A program made the position numbers and the translations under genes. DNA of 64,000 nucleotides, taken from positions 22,151 through 86,150 of the forward strand of contig JAJQBK010000041.1 of NCBI GenBank assembly GCA_021203305.1, read 5' to 3'. Each line of letters opens with the position of its first letter. The first letter of the stretch is position 1. This document shows positions 1-8,330 of this stretch, in pieces. The notes under the pieces are model-generated. The model was given only the letters and a program-made list of their open reading frames with translations. It ran no database searches and was not told the DNA's origin. The DNA is from Lachnospiraceae bacterium. Its GTDB lineage: Bacteria > Bacillota > Clostridia > Lachnospirales > Lachnospiraceae.

Positions 1-1936
1 ACAGTGTAACACTTGAATAATCCTTGCTCGTAGTCTCGGTCTCGGTCACAGCTTCAGTCTCGGTCTCGGTCGCAGCTTCAGTTTCGGTCTCGGTCGCAGC
101 TTCAGTTTCGGTCTCGGTCACAGCTTCCGTTTCGGTCTCAATCACCGACACATTACAGGTAGCAGTGTCCCCGGTCTCTGTGCCGTCAGAGTTTTTTTCC
201 GTTATCGTAATGACAGCGCTCCCCTCGGCTATCGCCGTTACCGTTCCATCCTCGGAAACCGTCGCCACGCTGCTGTCACTGCTGTCGTAGGAAAACGATG
301 CCCCCTCTATATCACTGCTTGCGGAAACAGAACCCGTATTTCCCACTGATAAGGTCAACGAGGATGTGCTGTTTGTAATCGCCGTCGCCAGAAAACTCCT
401 GGCCACCGATGTGGCGGTAGGCACCTGTATCTCCGATTTATCAATCTGCGTATAACCCTCCGAGGCCAGCGTCTTGGTGCTCTCCACCCACTCCACTGTG
501 TTGGTCCTTACCGATTCCACCTCCAGCTCTACCTGGGCTTCCTCCTCGGCCACGTTGATCTCCGCCTCTTCCTTGATCTCCGCCGAAACATCTACCGTTT
601 CGTATACGATCGTATCCCTGACAGTGACGGTCTGGCTGACCGTGCTGAATAAATAACGTTCATAAAGCTCTCCTTCCAGCTCTGTCATTGTGACCCTGTA
701 TGTCCCGGAAACCAGGCCGGACATATAGATAATGCCATCCTTGTCCTCATCCGTCCATGTATATTCCTTTTGATTGCTGTCAATCACACTGACCGAAAAA
801 GGTACATTAGCGATCAGCTTTCCCGTGCCGGCATTGGTGAACTTAATCTTTAAATCCTTCTCCACGGAGGTCATGACAAGCTCAACGTAAATCTGGTCGC
901 TCTCGTCCGTCTCCTCATATTCAACACTGGTTGGCTCCGTCTCCACATCGCTCAGATGCGCAGCCTGATAGGCGGAATTTTTGCTTTCCATCAGTGCGCT
1001 CAGACCCTCCTCACCGATCACATCCACGTTTTCAAGAGTGCTGCTGACACTGGAGAACGCCTCCACAGAACTGCTTCCCGTTCCGGTGACTATGACCGCC
1101 GCTGCCGCCGCAAAAATACCGAAAATCAGCAGCGCAGCCCCGAGGAACAGACGCTTCTGTCCCACCTTATTGACCAGAAATCCCAGAAAGGTCTCATCAT
1201 CCTCATCCTCCCCGGAACGATCCATATCCAGAATCTGAATTCCCTCTTCATAACTCTGACTCCGGGATAAATTCAGGCCATCCTCCTCGTAATCTTCGGC
1301 AATATAGTCTTCCTCATCGAGAGCATTTACGTAGCCAGGGTTTCCCGCGATATAGTCATCTTCCCAGACAAATTCCTCCTCCACGGCACCATCGCTTTCC
1401 GCAAAATACTCCTCATCTGTATCATCATCTTCCTCGTCAGGGTTCTCTTCCCAGATATCTTCCTCTGCGGCGGATTCTTCCTCCGGATAATCTTCCTCTT
1501 CATCGGAGGCTTCCTCCCACCATTCCTCCTCTGCGGCAGACTCCTCCTTCAAATAATCATCCTCTTCATCGGAGGCTTCCTCCCACCATTCCTCCTCTGC
1601 GGCAGACTCCTCCTTCAAATAATCATCCTCTTCATCGGAGGCTTCCTCCCACCATTCTTCCTCGACGGCAGACTCCTCCTCCGGATAATCTTCCTCTTCA
1701 TCGGGAGCTTCCTCCCATAGTCCCTCCTCTGTGGTGAATTCCTCCTCCGGGTAATCATTCTCCTCTTCGAAGCCTTCCTCCCACAGATCCTCTTCCGCGA
1801 CGCCTTCCACGTCATCCGGATCATAATCCCGATCATCGACGGTATCGTCCCCGTCCTCAAATTCCTCCCCGTCAAAGGATATCTCCTGCCAGTCCGTATT
1901 CTCTTCTGTTTCCCGATTTTTCTTGAATAATGCCAT
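1..1936 (-). CDS. Acidic repeat membrane protein with Ig-like domain (3' end outside window)
   Basis: An open frame runs from an ATG at 1936 (AAGGA-type RBS just upstream) to the window edge, about 645 residues, with no stop seen. Residues about 1-250 are extremely Asp/Glu-rich and contain about six 22-residue repeats with a WWEEASDEED-like core. A hydrophobic segment follows at about residues 258-283 (FLGAALLIFGIFAAAAAAVIV), preceded by K/R, which predicts a cytoplasmic acidic N-terminus and an outside C-terminus. Residues about 520-595 resemble a bacterial Ig-like (Big_2) domain (SLTLSVGNTG ... SSVATVSEDGTVTAIAEGSA). A TETEA linker with 8-residue repeats follows. Function unknown. Inferred to be a surface-exposed protein with a cytoplasmic acidic tail; the rest of the ectodomain lies outside the window. 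Confidence 0.8.
   Translation of the reverse strand, partial: MALFKKNRETEENTDWQEISFDGEEFEDGDDTVDDRDYDPDDVEGVAEEDLWEEGFEEENDYPEEEFTTEEGLWEEAPDEEEDYPEEESAVEEEWWEEASDEEDDYLKEESAAEEEWWEEASDEEDDYLKEESAAEEEWWEEASDEEEDYPEEESAAEEDIWEENPDEEDDDTDEEYFAESDGAVEEEFVWEDDYIAGNPGYVNALDEEDYIAEDYEEDGLNLSRSQSYEEGIQILDMDRSGEDEDDETFLGFLVNKVGQKRLFLGAALLIFGIFAAAAAVIVTGTGSSSVEAFSSVSSTLENVDVIGEEGLSALMESKNSAYQAAHLSDVETEPTSVEYEETDESDQIYVELVMTSVEKDLKIKFTNAGTGKLIANVPFSVSVIDSNQKEYTWTDEDKDGIIYMSGLVSGTYRVTMTELEGELYERYLFSTVSQTVTVRDTIVYETVDVSAEIKEEAEINVAEEEAQVELEVESVRTNTVEWVESTKTLASEGYTQIDKSEIQVPTATSVARSFLATAITNSTSSLTLSVGNTGSVSASSDIEGASFSYDSSDSSVATVSEDGTVTAIAEGSAVITITEKNSDGTETGDTATCNVSVIETETEAVTETETEAATETETEAATETETEAVTETETTSKDYSSVTL
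33..146 (-). repeat. 24-bp tandem repeat coding a TETEA-type linker
   Basis: Four full 24-bp units (33-56, 57-80, 81-104, 105-128) plus a partial fifth are nearly identical at DNA level and encode alternating ETEAVTET/ETEAATET. The low-complexity Glu/Thr linker lies between the Ig-like domain and whatever follows outside the window. High DNA identity means unit number can change by slippage. Confidence 0.85.
1435..1830 (-). repeat. 66-bp tandem repeat in acidic cytoplasmic domain
   Basis: Units start at about 1435, 1501, 1567, 1633, 1699 and 1765. Those at 1501 and 1567 are almost identical in DNA and the outer ones are more diverged. Each encodes 22 residues rich in Glu and Asp with a conserved W or WW. 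The period is a multiple of three, so expansion or contraction would keep the frame. Confidence 0.85.
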
Positions 1937-2248
1937 GTCAATATCCTTTATTTCACTTTTGCCGGCCCGCGCGTCCTTCCGACGCGTAATTTCCAATCAC
2001 AATGATAGATCAGTATAGCATACCTGCGCTTTCCATTTCAAGCCCCAAATAAAAACCCCTCCGGATTTTGTCAGAATCTGTCACTTGGCTGTTCTTGACT
2101 TTTATGGGAGATAATGTCAAAATATGAGCACACAAACGTTACGATTCACAGTCGAAGGGCGGCTCACACACCGTAAGGCGTCCTGTGAAGGAAAGGAAGA
2201 GGCTGTTGAATAACACACCACAGCCGCCCCGGAACGGAGAGGATCACT
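1937..2248. other. Divergent intergenic region
   Basis: This 312-bp stretch separates the minus-strand acidic protein from the plus-strand zinc-ribbon gene. Besides the minus promoter there is a weak plus-strand candidate, TTGACT (2095-2100), 17 bp, CAAAAT (2118-2123), about 120 bp before the ATG at 2249. A short GC-rich inverted repeat lies near 1966-1988 in the minus-strand leader. No coding sequence was recognised. Confidence 0.4.
2012..2041 (-). promoter_or_regulatory. Predicted sigma-A promoter for the acidic repeat protein
   Basis: On the minus strand, TTGAAA (2036-2041) and TATACT (2012-2017) are separated by 18 bp, about 75 bp upstream of the ATG at 1936. Prediction by consensus only. 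Confidence 0.5.
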
Positions 2249-2467
2249 ATGTTGTACATGCACTACTGCCAGAACTGTCATTATATTCATATGCTTAACG
2301 GCCACAGGACGGCCTGCCCTACCTGCAGTATGCCTCTGGAAGAGCTTTCCATCTCCTATCTGGATTACAGCGCCCTTGACCGGGAGGAGCGCAAGGCCCT
2401 CTGCCGCAAACTGGATTCATCTTCTCATCCGAAGCAAAAGCAATCACAGCTTCTCAGGAACTGTTAA
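2249..2467 (+). CDS. Small zinc-ribbon-like protein
   Basis: A 72-residue protein with two CxxC pairs (YCQNCHY at the N-terminus, CPTC around residue 25), the pattern of a small zinc ribbon. GGAGAGG lies at a normal distance before the ATG. It resembles small conserved Lachnospiraceae proteins starting MLYMHYC, which have no known function; that family link is from memory. The last codons and the TAA stop fall inside the palindromic element beginning near 2456, so the native C-terminus may have been altered by the insertion. Comparing homologue C-termini would show this. Confidence 0.7.
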   Translation: MLYMHYCQNCHYIHMLNGHRTACPTCSMPLEELSISYLDYSALDREERKALCRKLDSSSHPKQKQSQLLRNC

Positions 2468-2610
2468 ATTAATCTTTACATCTGACTTCTCTAAATCCTT
2501 CTATGCTGCCTTGTTGTCAGTCAGCGTAGCACGCTACGCCTCCTTCCACCGCCTTGCATGTAAGGATTTATCCTGCGTCATATGCAAAGTTAATTCTTAA
2601 CAGCTCCTTA
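2456..2610. repeat. About 150-bp nested palindromic (MITE/REP-like) element
   Basis: Imperfect inverted ends (GGAACTGTTAAATTAA at 2457-2472 against TTAATTCTTAACAGCTCC at 2590-2607) surround further inverted segments. AAATCCTTCTATGCTGCC (2493-2510) opposes the complement of AAATCCTTACATGCAAGG. At the exact centre GCGTAGC-AC-GCTACGC (2523-2538) forms a hairpin. The whole folds as one long hairpin about the centre near 2530. No open frame or transposase is present. It resembles dispersed repeats in related genomes, but that cannot be tested here. Confidence 0.7.
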
Positions 2611-2628
2611 ACAATCCTATGCTAAAGT

Positions 2629-2662
2629 AAACGGCGTGTTGTAAACCGTCCGTTTATTTTTT
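2629..2662 (+). terminator. Weak intrinsic terminator candidate
   Basis: AAACGG (2629-2634) pairs with CCGTTT (2650-2655), followed by ATTTTTT. It would end transcripts from the zinc-ribbon gene before the SGNH gene. The stem is only 6 bp. Confidence 0.4.
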
Positions 2663-2709
2663 GCGGACCGCTCTGTTATTCAAAGTTATCATTTCAAAGG
2701 ATATTTTTT

Positions 2710-3699
2710 ATGAATTTTTCCAGAATAATTTCAGTAATCAAAAAAATCAACGTTCACGTTGTTTTTTTCGTTCTTATTTTCCTGATTATAGGGATTATCG
2801 CCCTGCGTCTCCACTCGTGGAACAACAGCGGGCAGACCGTGGATCTGAGTGATGTGAACTCCTCCGACTTTGACAAGGAGGTGCTGGACTATTTTACCCC
2901 CTACACCTACACCGGCGATCCTGTCAACGACCAGGACGAAATGGTGATCGCGTTTTTCGGGAATTCCCCTCTGGCGGATGGCGCCGGCACGGAGGACTGT
3001 CTGGCGGAGATGATCGGAGAAATGGCCGGCGCCACAGTGTATAATTTCGCGGTGGCGGACTCTCTGATGTCCTGTGAGGACACCTCCATTGACTACGAGA
3101 ACTGCGACATGGATCTGTTTGGCCTGTACTGGCTCACCACTATATATACCGTTGGCAATGATTCTTTGCTTTCCGCCGCCGAATATTACGGCGATTACAG
3201 CATGGAGGAAATCGCGGTTCTGTCCATGCTGGTCAATCTGGATTTCAATGATGTGGATGTAATTGTGATTATGTATGATCTGAGCGATTACCTGGAGGGG
3301 CGCAAAATGTATGACTATGAGGATACCCAGGACATTACCAAGTGGGCCTGCGCCCTGGAAGCCTCCCTCACTCTGATCCAGACATATTATCCGCACATTC
3401 AGATCATCGTCATGTCACCCACCTACGGCTATGCCCTGGATGAGGACGGCAATTATGTGGATTCCAGCATCATGACCTACAACGATGAGGGCACCCTCGG
3501 CTCCTATGTCCAGTACGAGGCGGATGTCTGCTATTCCATGTTCTGCAGCTTTGTGGACAATTATTACGGCACCATTTCCGTGGAGGAGGCGGAAGAATAT
3601 CTGCTGGATTACAAGCATATCTCCGTGGAGGGACGCCAGCTTCTCGCCGAGCGCTTTATGGAGGCATATGAGTACTACCTGAAATATCAGGCGCAGTGA
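2710..3699 (+). CDS. Membrane-anchored SGNH-hydrolase-like protein
   Basis: A 329-residue protein with one N-terminal transmembrane segment (about residues 17-35) and an extracellular domain rich in Asp, Glu and Tyr. FFGNSPLADG (about 82-91) fits the SGNH block I with Ser as nucleophile. DYKHISVEGR near the C-terminus (about 301-310) fits the catalytic Asp-x-x-His block V. SGNH proteins of this topology often esterify or de-esterify surface glycans; the substrate here is unknown. AAAGGA lies 8 bp before the ATG. It converges on the 3' end of the glycan locus, which suggests a related surface role. The block I Gly-Asn-Ser departs from the usual Gly-Asp-Ser. Confidence 0.65.
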   Translation: MNFSRIISVIKKINVHVVFFVLIFLIIGIIALRLHSWNNSGQTVDLSDVNSSDFDKEVLDYFTPYTYTGDPVNDQDEMVIAFFGNSPLADGAGTEDCLAEMIGEMAGATVYNFAVADSLMSCEDTSIDYENCDMDLFGLYWLTTIYTVGNDSLLSAAEYYGDYSMEEIAVLSMLVNLDFNDVDVIVIMYDLSDYLEGRKMYDYEDTQDITKWACALEASLTLIQTYYPHIQIIVMSPTYGYALDEDGNYVDSSIMTYNDEGTLGSYVQYEADVCYSMFCSFVDNYYGTISVEEAEEYLLDYKHISVEGRQLLAERFMEAYEYYLKYQAQ

Positions 3700-3761
3700 T
3701 GTATAACCTCCGGGGCCATCCGTGTCTGAAAGTCCATAGCCAGAAAGGAGTTTACAGCGCT

Positions 3762-4520
3762 CTATCCAATCAGCATATCCTCATTGAAGTACAGGGCATA
3801 GCCGTCTATGGTTTGGGAATATACGTACCCGCACTGCTCCAGGCTGCCCCGTACTTCTTTATTTTCCGAAATCACAATATATGCGCAGCCATCCTCCGCC
3901 GCCAGCTCACAGATCAGCCTGGCGCTGGGGTTTTCCGTCTTCTCCATCAGATCATAAAGAGGATGCTCAATTTCCGACATCAGCATCACATCTCTTCCAT
4001 AAGGCATATATATCGTACAGTCATACTGTCTCACGTAAATTAACAGCTCCGAGGGAAACACTGCCACCACTTCCTTTCCCTCTCTGTGAATCTCATCGCA
4101 AATATCCACCACGGCCTGAGGAATGTGATACTCATTTTCCGCCGCGGCAAACACATCCCCGTTATCATAGATATAATCCCCCGCCAGAATAATCACAGCC
4201 AGGATAACCGCCCCCGCAAATAAACGATATTTCCCCTGAACAGCTTCATACAGCTTTCCCGCGGCGTACGCGATGGTGGCAGTCATTGGGAGCATCCAGA
4301 AAAAGCGAAAATATACCTCCGTTCCCGTCACACTGACAATTGCTTCATACACAGCGGGGCAAAAAAGCAAAATCAGCGCAAGAAGCGGAAAATAAACAAA
4401 AAGAATCCTCAGCGACTTCTTTTTTTCATGAAAAAAAAGAAAAATCACCGCAACCAGATAAATGGCGCACAGAGCGCCGCTGCCGCTGATTTTCTGCCAT
4501 ACGGCTACCGTATCACTCAT
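3762..4520 (-). CDS. C-half-type polytopic membrane protein of a split pair
   Basis: 252 residues. The start at 4520 (MSDTVAVWQ) is chosen because GGAGG lies directly upstream; the frame is open to 4619 without an RBS. Hydrophobic segments occupy about the first 130 residues, then an outside soluble domain of about 120 residues with VVAVFPSELLIYVRQYDCTI and MPYGRDVML. The same soluble motif order (NDLIMYARLYS, YGRDLWDI) occurs in the product of 34054-34968. Its upstream neighbour ends 124 bp away and looks like the N-terminal half of the same protein. It belongs to the large polytopic proteins of surface-glycan loci; activity unknown. Confidence 0.65.
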   Translation of the reverse strand: MSDTVAVWQKISGSGALCAIYLVAVIFLFFHEKKKSLRILFVYFPLLALILLFCPAVYEAIVSVTGTEVYFRFFWMLPMTATIAYAAGKLYEAVQGKYRLFAGAVILAVIILAGDYIYDNGDVFAAAENEYHIPQAVVDICDEIHREGKEVVAVFPSELLIYVRQYDCTIYMPYGRDVMLMSEIEHPLYDLMEKTENPSARLICELAAEDGCAYIVISENKEVRGSLEQCGYVYSQTIDGYALYFNEDMLIG

Positions 4521-4644
4521 AATTCCTCCATCCACCAGCTGAACTCTGATATCGCGATGATACCAGGGTCGAAGCACGAACACCCGCGGGACGCGCTGTG
4601 AGGAAATCCAGGGTATCATCAGGAATTACCCCGACATCATTCCA

Positions 4645-5736
4645 TTACCTCATTACCATATAAATTGCCGGAAATATCGAGACAGGAAGCGCCGCCAGCA
4701 GTCCCTGCGCCAACAAAACCGGCCTTCTGTAAGCGATTGCCCACATAATATGAATTGCCGCCCAGGCCATAAGCAGAATCGCCCCGCATATCGCGCTGCC
4801 CAGACAGCCGGACAATAAAATGCAGCTCATCAGGACATATGCCTCTGCTTTGCATCTTTCCCCCTCATCCAGCTTTTTTCCCATGGATATCAGCCCCCAG
4901 ACAAACGCCGGGAACACAATACCACTGACCAGACCCTTTCCCTGTCTGGTCCTGATCAGCAAAAAGCTCGCGGACGTATAGCTGGAGGTATTCCCCCAGA
5001 TATTCAGCACGCAGACACATACCAGGAACCACAGTCTTATTTCCCTCTGTCGAAAAAGCAGCTTTCCGATCTGCCAGTAAATCAGGTAGCTGAAGCTGAC
5101 CAGGCAGACGCTTAAAATGATATGTCCCACTGTCAGCGTATGCAGGCCGCTGATGCGGGCCAGGAACGCGATCCACACCGGATAGGGAGCCAGAACATAC
5201 CGGTAATTCAATCCCATATTTCCAATGGAATACGGATTGATGCGATAAAGAGAACCATTGAAATCCGCGATATTGGCAACCGTCATATAAAAAGCGTCAT
5301 CCGCGTCAACAGCCATTTTCGTAACCACGTTAAACATCTGAAACATCCACAGAACCAGAAAGAGAATGCCCAGGACGATTTCTTTCCCACTCAGAGATTT
5401 TAAGCTTCCCAGCCTTCCGCCTCTCCCAATATGAAACACATTATCAGCATTCTCTTTTGCCGTTATAAAAGGAACCGAAACTTTTCCCCTTCTGATTGTG
5501 AGAGCCATCCCAGCCAGTCCCAGGAAAAGACTGACGGGCAGATAAAGCGCCATCACATTTTCCATAGTGCCGCCCCACAGAACCAGAGGAACCGCGATCA
5601 GCTGAAATATGGCCCATAACAGAAACTGCCCCTTCAGAAAGCGCAGCCCTGTCTCAAAGCCATTATAATACTGAAAAAGGCCGCCGACACATACCGGAAG
5701 GATCAGCAGCCAGAAGAATAAAATTGCGTAACCCAT
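4645..5736 (-). CDS. Polytopic membrane protein, DUF6077-like N-terminal half
   Basis: 363 residues with about nine hydrophobic segments. The start at 5736 has GGAGAA 10 bp upstream; the longer frame to 5790 lacks an RBS. DADDAFYMTVANIADFNGS in an outside loop and YTSASFLLIRTRQGKGLVSG in the C-terminal third recall the DUF6077 family found in Clostridia glycan loci (recognition from memory). GT-C glycosyltransferases also carry acidic residues in an early outer loop, so a lipid-linked sugar transferase role is possible but unproven. It lacks the C-terminal soluble domain, which appears in the separate downstream gene at 3762-4520. Confidence 0.6.
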   Translation of the reverse strand: MGYAILFFWLLILPVCVGGLFQYYNGFETGLRFLKGQFLLWAIFQLIAVPLVLWGGTMENVMALYLPVSLFLGLAGMALTIRRGKVSVPFITAKENADNVFHIGRGGRLGSLKSLSGKEIVLGILFLVLWMFQMFNVVTKMAVDADDAFYMTVANIADFNGSLYRINPYSIGNMGLNYRYVLAPYPVWIAFLARISGLHTLTVGHIILSVCLVSFSYLIYWQIGKLLFRQREIRLWFLVCVCVLNIWGNTSSYTSASFLLIRTRQGKGLVSGIVFPAFVWGLISMGKKLDEGERCKAEAYVLMSCILLSGCLGSAICGAILLMAWAAIHIMWAIAYRRPVLLAQGLLAALPVSIFPAIYMVMR

Positions 5737-5794
5737 GTTTCTATTTTCTCCGAGTTCAAATGATTCAAGTGACAAAAGGGTATGATACAAGGAT

Positions 5795-7186
5795 TTATGA
5801 CCTTTGGGCCCTTATCTCATTTAAATGAACCATCAAAAGAGGCAGATACCCAAGCACCGCCTGAAACGCCGCGTATTTATAATTAAATACAGCCGCCCCC
5901 CTCATCATAAAAAAGACAGACAGTCCCACCCACAGCAGAAGCAGCGGCCAGTACCGCCGGAACGTATCTCTCATAAGGGAAAGACCGCCGGACAGCCAAT
6001 AAACCAGTGTCAGCACCAGGCCAACAGCGTAGCCCAACAGACACACATACATATAAGTCTCCGCAAGATAAGGCGTACCTGCCAGAAACTGTTGAAGGCT
6101 CCAGCCGAACTCCGCCAGAATCGTGCCGTCAGAATAAAACGGATACATCAGCATGGGAGAAAGATAGCAGACAATATCCTCCAGAATCATACGCGCGTCC
6201 ACCTTGGCTCCGCACTGAAAACCGTACCAGGCAAGTTCCAGATAAATCTCCCTTGTCCGCTCCTCCCCCACAGTCTCCAGCAGATCGCTCTCCAGTATAG
6301 TATCCAGTTCATAGGGATAGAGCCGGAAATTAATAAGCTCAGATATGGTATATATATCCTGTATTTCCTCGGGCAATCCCTCCAGCAGTCCCCAGTTCAG
6401 CCCCGGATAGGCAAACCTTCTGAATAAGACACTCTCCCACGAGATCTGCATCCGGTCCGGGTTGAGCTTGTTCTGTACAGTAATACCCGTAAACGCAAGC
6501 CCCGCTCCAATCAGAAGCGCGGCCAGAAGGCTGATCGCGCCTGTTATTTTTTTCTTTCCGAAAATAACGGAAGCTCTTCTTTTTTCGGGAATATCCGTTT
6601 CCTCTTCCTGTTCAGAGATATCGGTTTCCTCTCTCTGTCCGGAAATACCGGTTTTCTCTTTTTTTTCAGAAAATACGATCCGTACAATCGACAGTATCAG
6701 AAATAAAAGCACCGCCGCGCAGCTGTAGGCCGCGCCGCATAAAATCAGAATTCCCACACAGGCTCCGCACAAAACCGCCTGCGCCCGAAGGGGGCCGCGA
6801 TGGTGCCGATAACAGTCCATAATCACTGCCGTCATGCACAGAATCGCGGCAAGCGCCGCCCCATGCTCTGTCTCCGACAGGCAGATCTGCATGACAAAGG
6901 GAATGGTGAGAGCCGCGTAAGAGGCGAACAGGCGCCGCCAGCCGCCATAAAAACAGCCAAACAGGCAGTACAGCCCGCCAAACACTGCCACTGTCTGAGC
7001 GATGTGCACCGGCAGAACCGGCAGGCCGCCAATCCACCTTCCCATGGCGGATACCGTATCAAATTGTTGTGCCCTGGTCACATTGCCCAGCCAGTACCCT
7101 GTACCGAGGACGCACTGCGTCATCAGAAACAGACCCAGAAAGCCCCGCAGGAAGACCAGGCAGCGCGGTCTTATTTTTTCTCTCAT
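5795..7186 (-). CDS. Polytopic membrane protein of glycan locus
   Basis: 463 residues with about ten hydrophobic segments. A charged cytoplasmic loop near residues 175-215 contains imperfect repeats (EEKTGISGQ, REETDISEQ, EEETDIPEK). An outside domain of about 110 residues follows the sixth or so segment (LNPDRMQISWESVLFRRFAYP). The ATG overlaps the stop of the upstream aminotransferase gene as ATGA, so the two are probably translationally coupled. No family recognised. Size and layout fit a GT-C-type or lipid-linked sugar enzyme, but no catalytic motif is certain. Confidence 0.6.
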   Translation of the reverse strand: MREKIRPRCLVFLRGFLGLFLMTQCVLGTGYWLGNVTRAQQFDTVSAMGRWIGGLPVLPVHIAQTVAVFGGLYCLFGCFYGGWRRLFASYAALTIPFVMQICLSETEHGAALAAILCMTAVIMDCYRHHRGPLRAQAVLCGACVGILILCGAAYSCAAVLLFLILSIVRIVFSEKKEKTGISGQREETDISEQEEETDIPEKRRASVIFGKKKITGAISLLAALLIGAGLAFTGITVQNKLNPDRMQISWESVLFRRFAYPGLNWGLLEGLPEEIQDIYTISELINFRLYPYELDTILESDLLETVGEERTREIYLELAWYGFQCGAKVDARMILEDIVCYLSPMLMYPFYSDGTILAEFGWSLQQFLAGTPYLAETYMYVCLLGYAVGLVLTLVYWLSGGLSLMRDTFRRYWPLLLLWVGLSVFFMMRGAAVFNYKYAAFQAVLGYLPLLMVHLNEIRAQRS

Positions 7187-8316
7187 TTCGCAGCGTAAAA
7201 TCTCAGAATCTGATCAATAATATAGTCCACCTGCTCCTCTCTCAGGCTGTAATACATAGGCAGACGCATCAGGCGCTCGCTCTCCTTCGTGGTATACACA
7301 TCTTCCCCATGGAAGCGGCCGAACTGCTGCCCCGCGGGGGAGGAATGCAGCGGAATATAATGGAAGACGCAGAGCACCTCCCGCTCCTTCATATAGGAAA
7401 TCAGCGCGGTTCTCTCCTCCAGATCCTTCGCCTTGATGTAAAACATATGGGCATTATGGACGCAGCCCTCAGGAATCACCGGCAGCTCAATTCTGCCGCT
7501 CTTAGCCAGGCCGGACAGGCCCTCATAATAACGGTTCCATAATTTCAGCCGGGTCTCGTTGATCTCATCCGCCATCTCCAGCTGGGCGTACAGATAGGCC
7601 GCGTTCAGATCGCTGGGCAGATAGGAGGAGCCGTGATCCACCCAGGTATATTTGTCAATCTGTCCCCGGAAATATTTGGTCCGGTTGGTGCCCTTCTCAC
7701 GGATAATCTCCGCCTCCTCAGCTTTGGACGGGTCCTTCACTAACAGGGCTCCTCCCTCACCCATGCTGTAGTTTTTGGTCTCATGGAAGCTGTAGCAGCC
7801 ATAGTCGCCGATGGTGCCCAGCGCCTGGCCCTTATAGCTGCTCATGACGCCCTGGGCAGCGTCCTCCACCACGATCAGATGATATTTTTTCGCGAGCTCC
7901 ATGATCCTGTCCATCTCACAGGAGACGCCGGCGTAATGCACGGGGACGATGGCCCTGGTTTTATCGGTGATGGCGTCCTCAATCTTAGATTCATCCAGGT
8001 TCATGGTGTCCGGACGGATGTCCACAAAGACCACTCTGGCTCCCCGCAGCACAAAGGCGTTGGCGGTGGACACAAAGGTGTAGGAGGGCATGATCACCTC
8101 GTTCCCCGGCTGAATGTCCGCCAAAAGAGCCGCCATCTCGGTGGCGTGAGTGCAGGAGGTGGTCAGCAGGCACTTGGCTGTGCCGGTTCTTTTCTCAAAC
8201 CACTCATTGCACTTGTGGGTAAACTGTCCGTCGCCGCAGATTTTCTGATTCTCCACGGCAATTTTCATATAGTCCATCTCTTTTCCGGTAAACGGAGGCA
8301 CATTAAAGTTGATCAT
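7183..8316 (-). CDS. rffA: dTDP-4-amino-4,6-dideoxygalactose transaminase (RffA/WecE)
   Basis: A 377-residue DegT/DnrJ/EryC1 PLP aminotransferase. It would convert dTDP-4-keto-6-deoxyglucose to dTDP-4-amino-4,6-dideoxygalactose (dTDP-Fuc4N) using glutamate. SFHETKNYSMGEGG holds the PLP lysine (K181). EKGTNRTKYFRGQIDKYTW matches the subfamily-specific stretch of WecE closely, and the length equals that of WecE (about 376). The start at 8316 (MINFNVPPF, like MIPFNAPP of WecE) follows AGGAAGGAAG; a six-residue longer frame exists. In enterobacteria a GNAT enzyme then acetylates Fuc4N; the GNAT gene at 19457-19969 is a candidate partner. No dTDP-glucose synthase or dehydratase genes are in the window. 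Confidence 0.88.
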   Translation of the reverse strand: MINFNVPPFTGKEMDYMKIAVENQKICGDGQFTHKCNEWFEKRTGTAKCLLTTSCTHATEMAALLADIQPGNEVIMPSYTFVSTANAFVLRGARVVFVDIRPDTMNLDESKIEDAITDKTRAIVPVHYAGVSCEMDRIMELAKKYHLIVVEDAAQGVMSSYKGQALGTIGDYGCYSFHETKNYSMGEGGALLVKDPSKAEEAEIIREKGTNRTKYFRGQIDKYTWVDHGSSYLPSDLNAAYLYAQLEMADEINETRLKLWNRYYEGLSGLAKSGRIELPVIPEGCVHNAHMFYIKAKDLEERTALISYMKEREVLCVFHYIPLHSSPAGQQFGRFHGEDVYTTKESERLMRLPMYYSLREEQVDYIIDQILRFYAAK

Positions 8317-8330
8317 TTTATCTTCCTTCC

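Noticed and set aside
24-290. Ser/Val repeat protein on the plus strand
   Set aside because: It is the antisense reading of the TETEA repeat and Ig-like domain of the minus-strand gene.
1435-1830. 66-bp repeats as a CRISPR array
   Set aside because: The units are direct, spacerless, in frame and encode protein.
2731-3396. Minus-strand open frame opposite the SGNH gene
   Set aside because: His/Val-rich antisense translation; the plus frame has a signal anchor and SGNH blocks.
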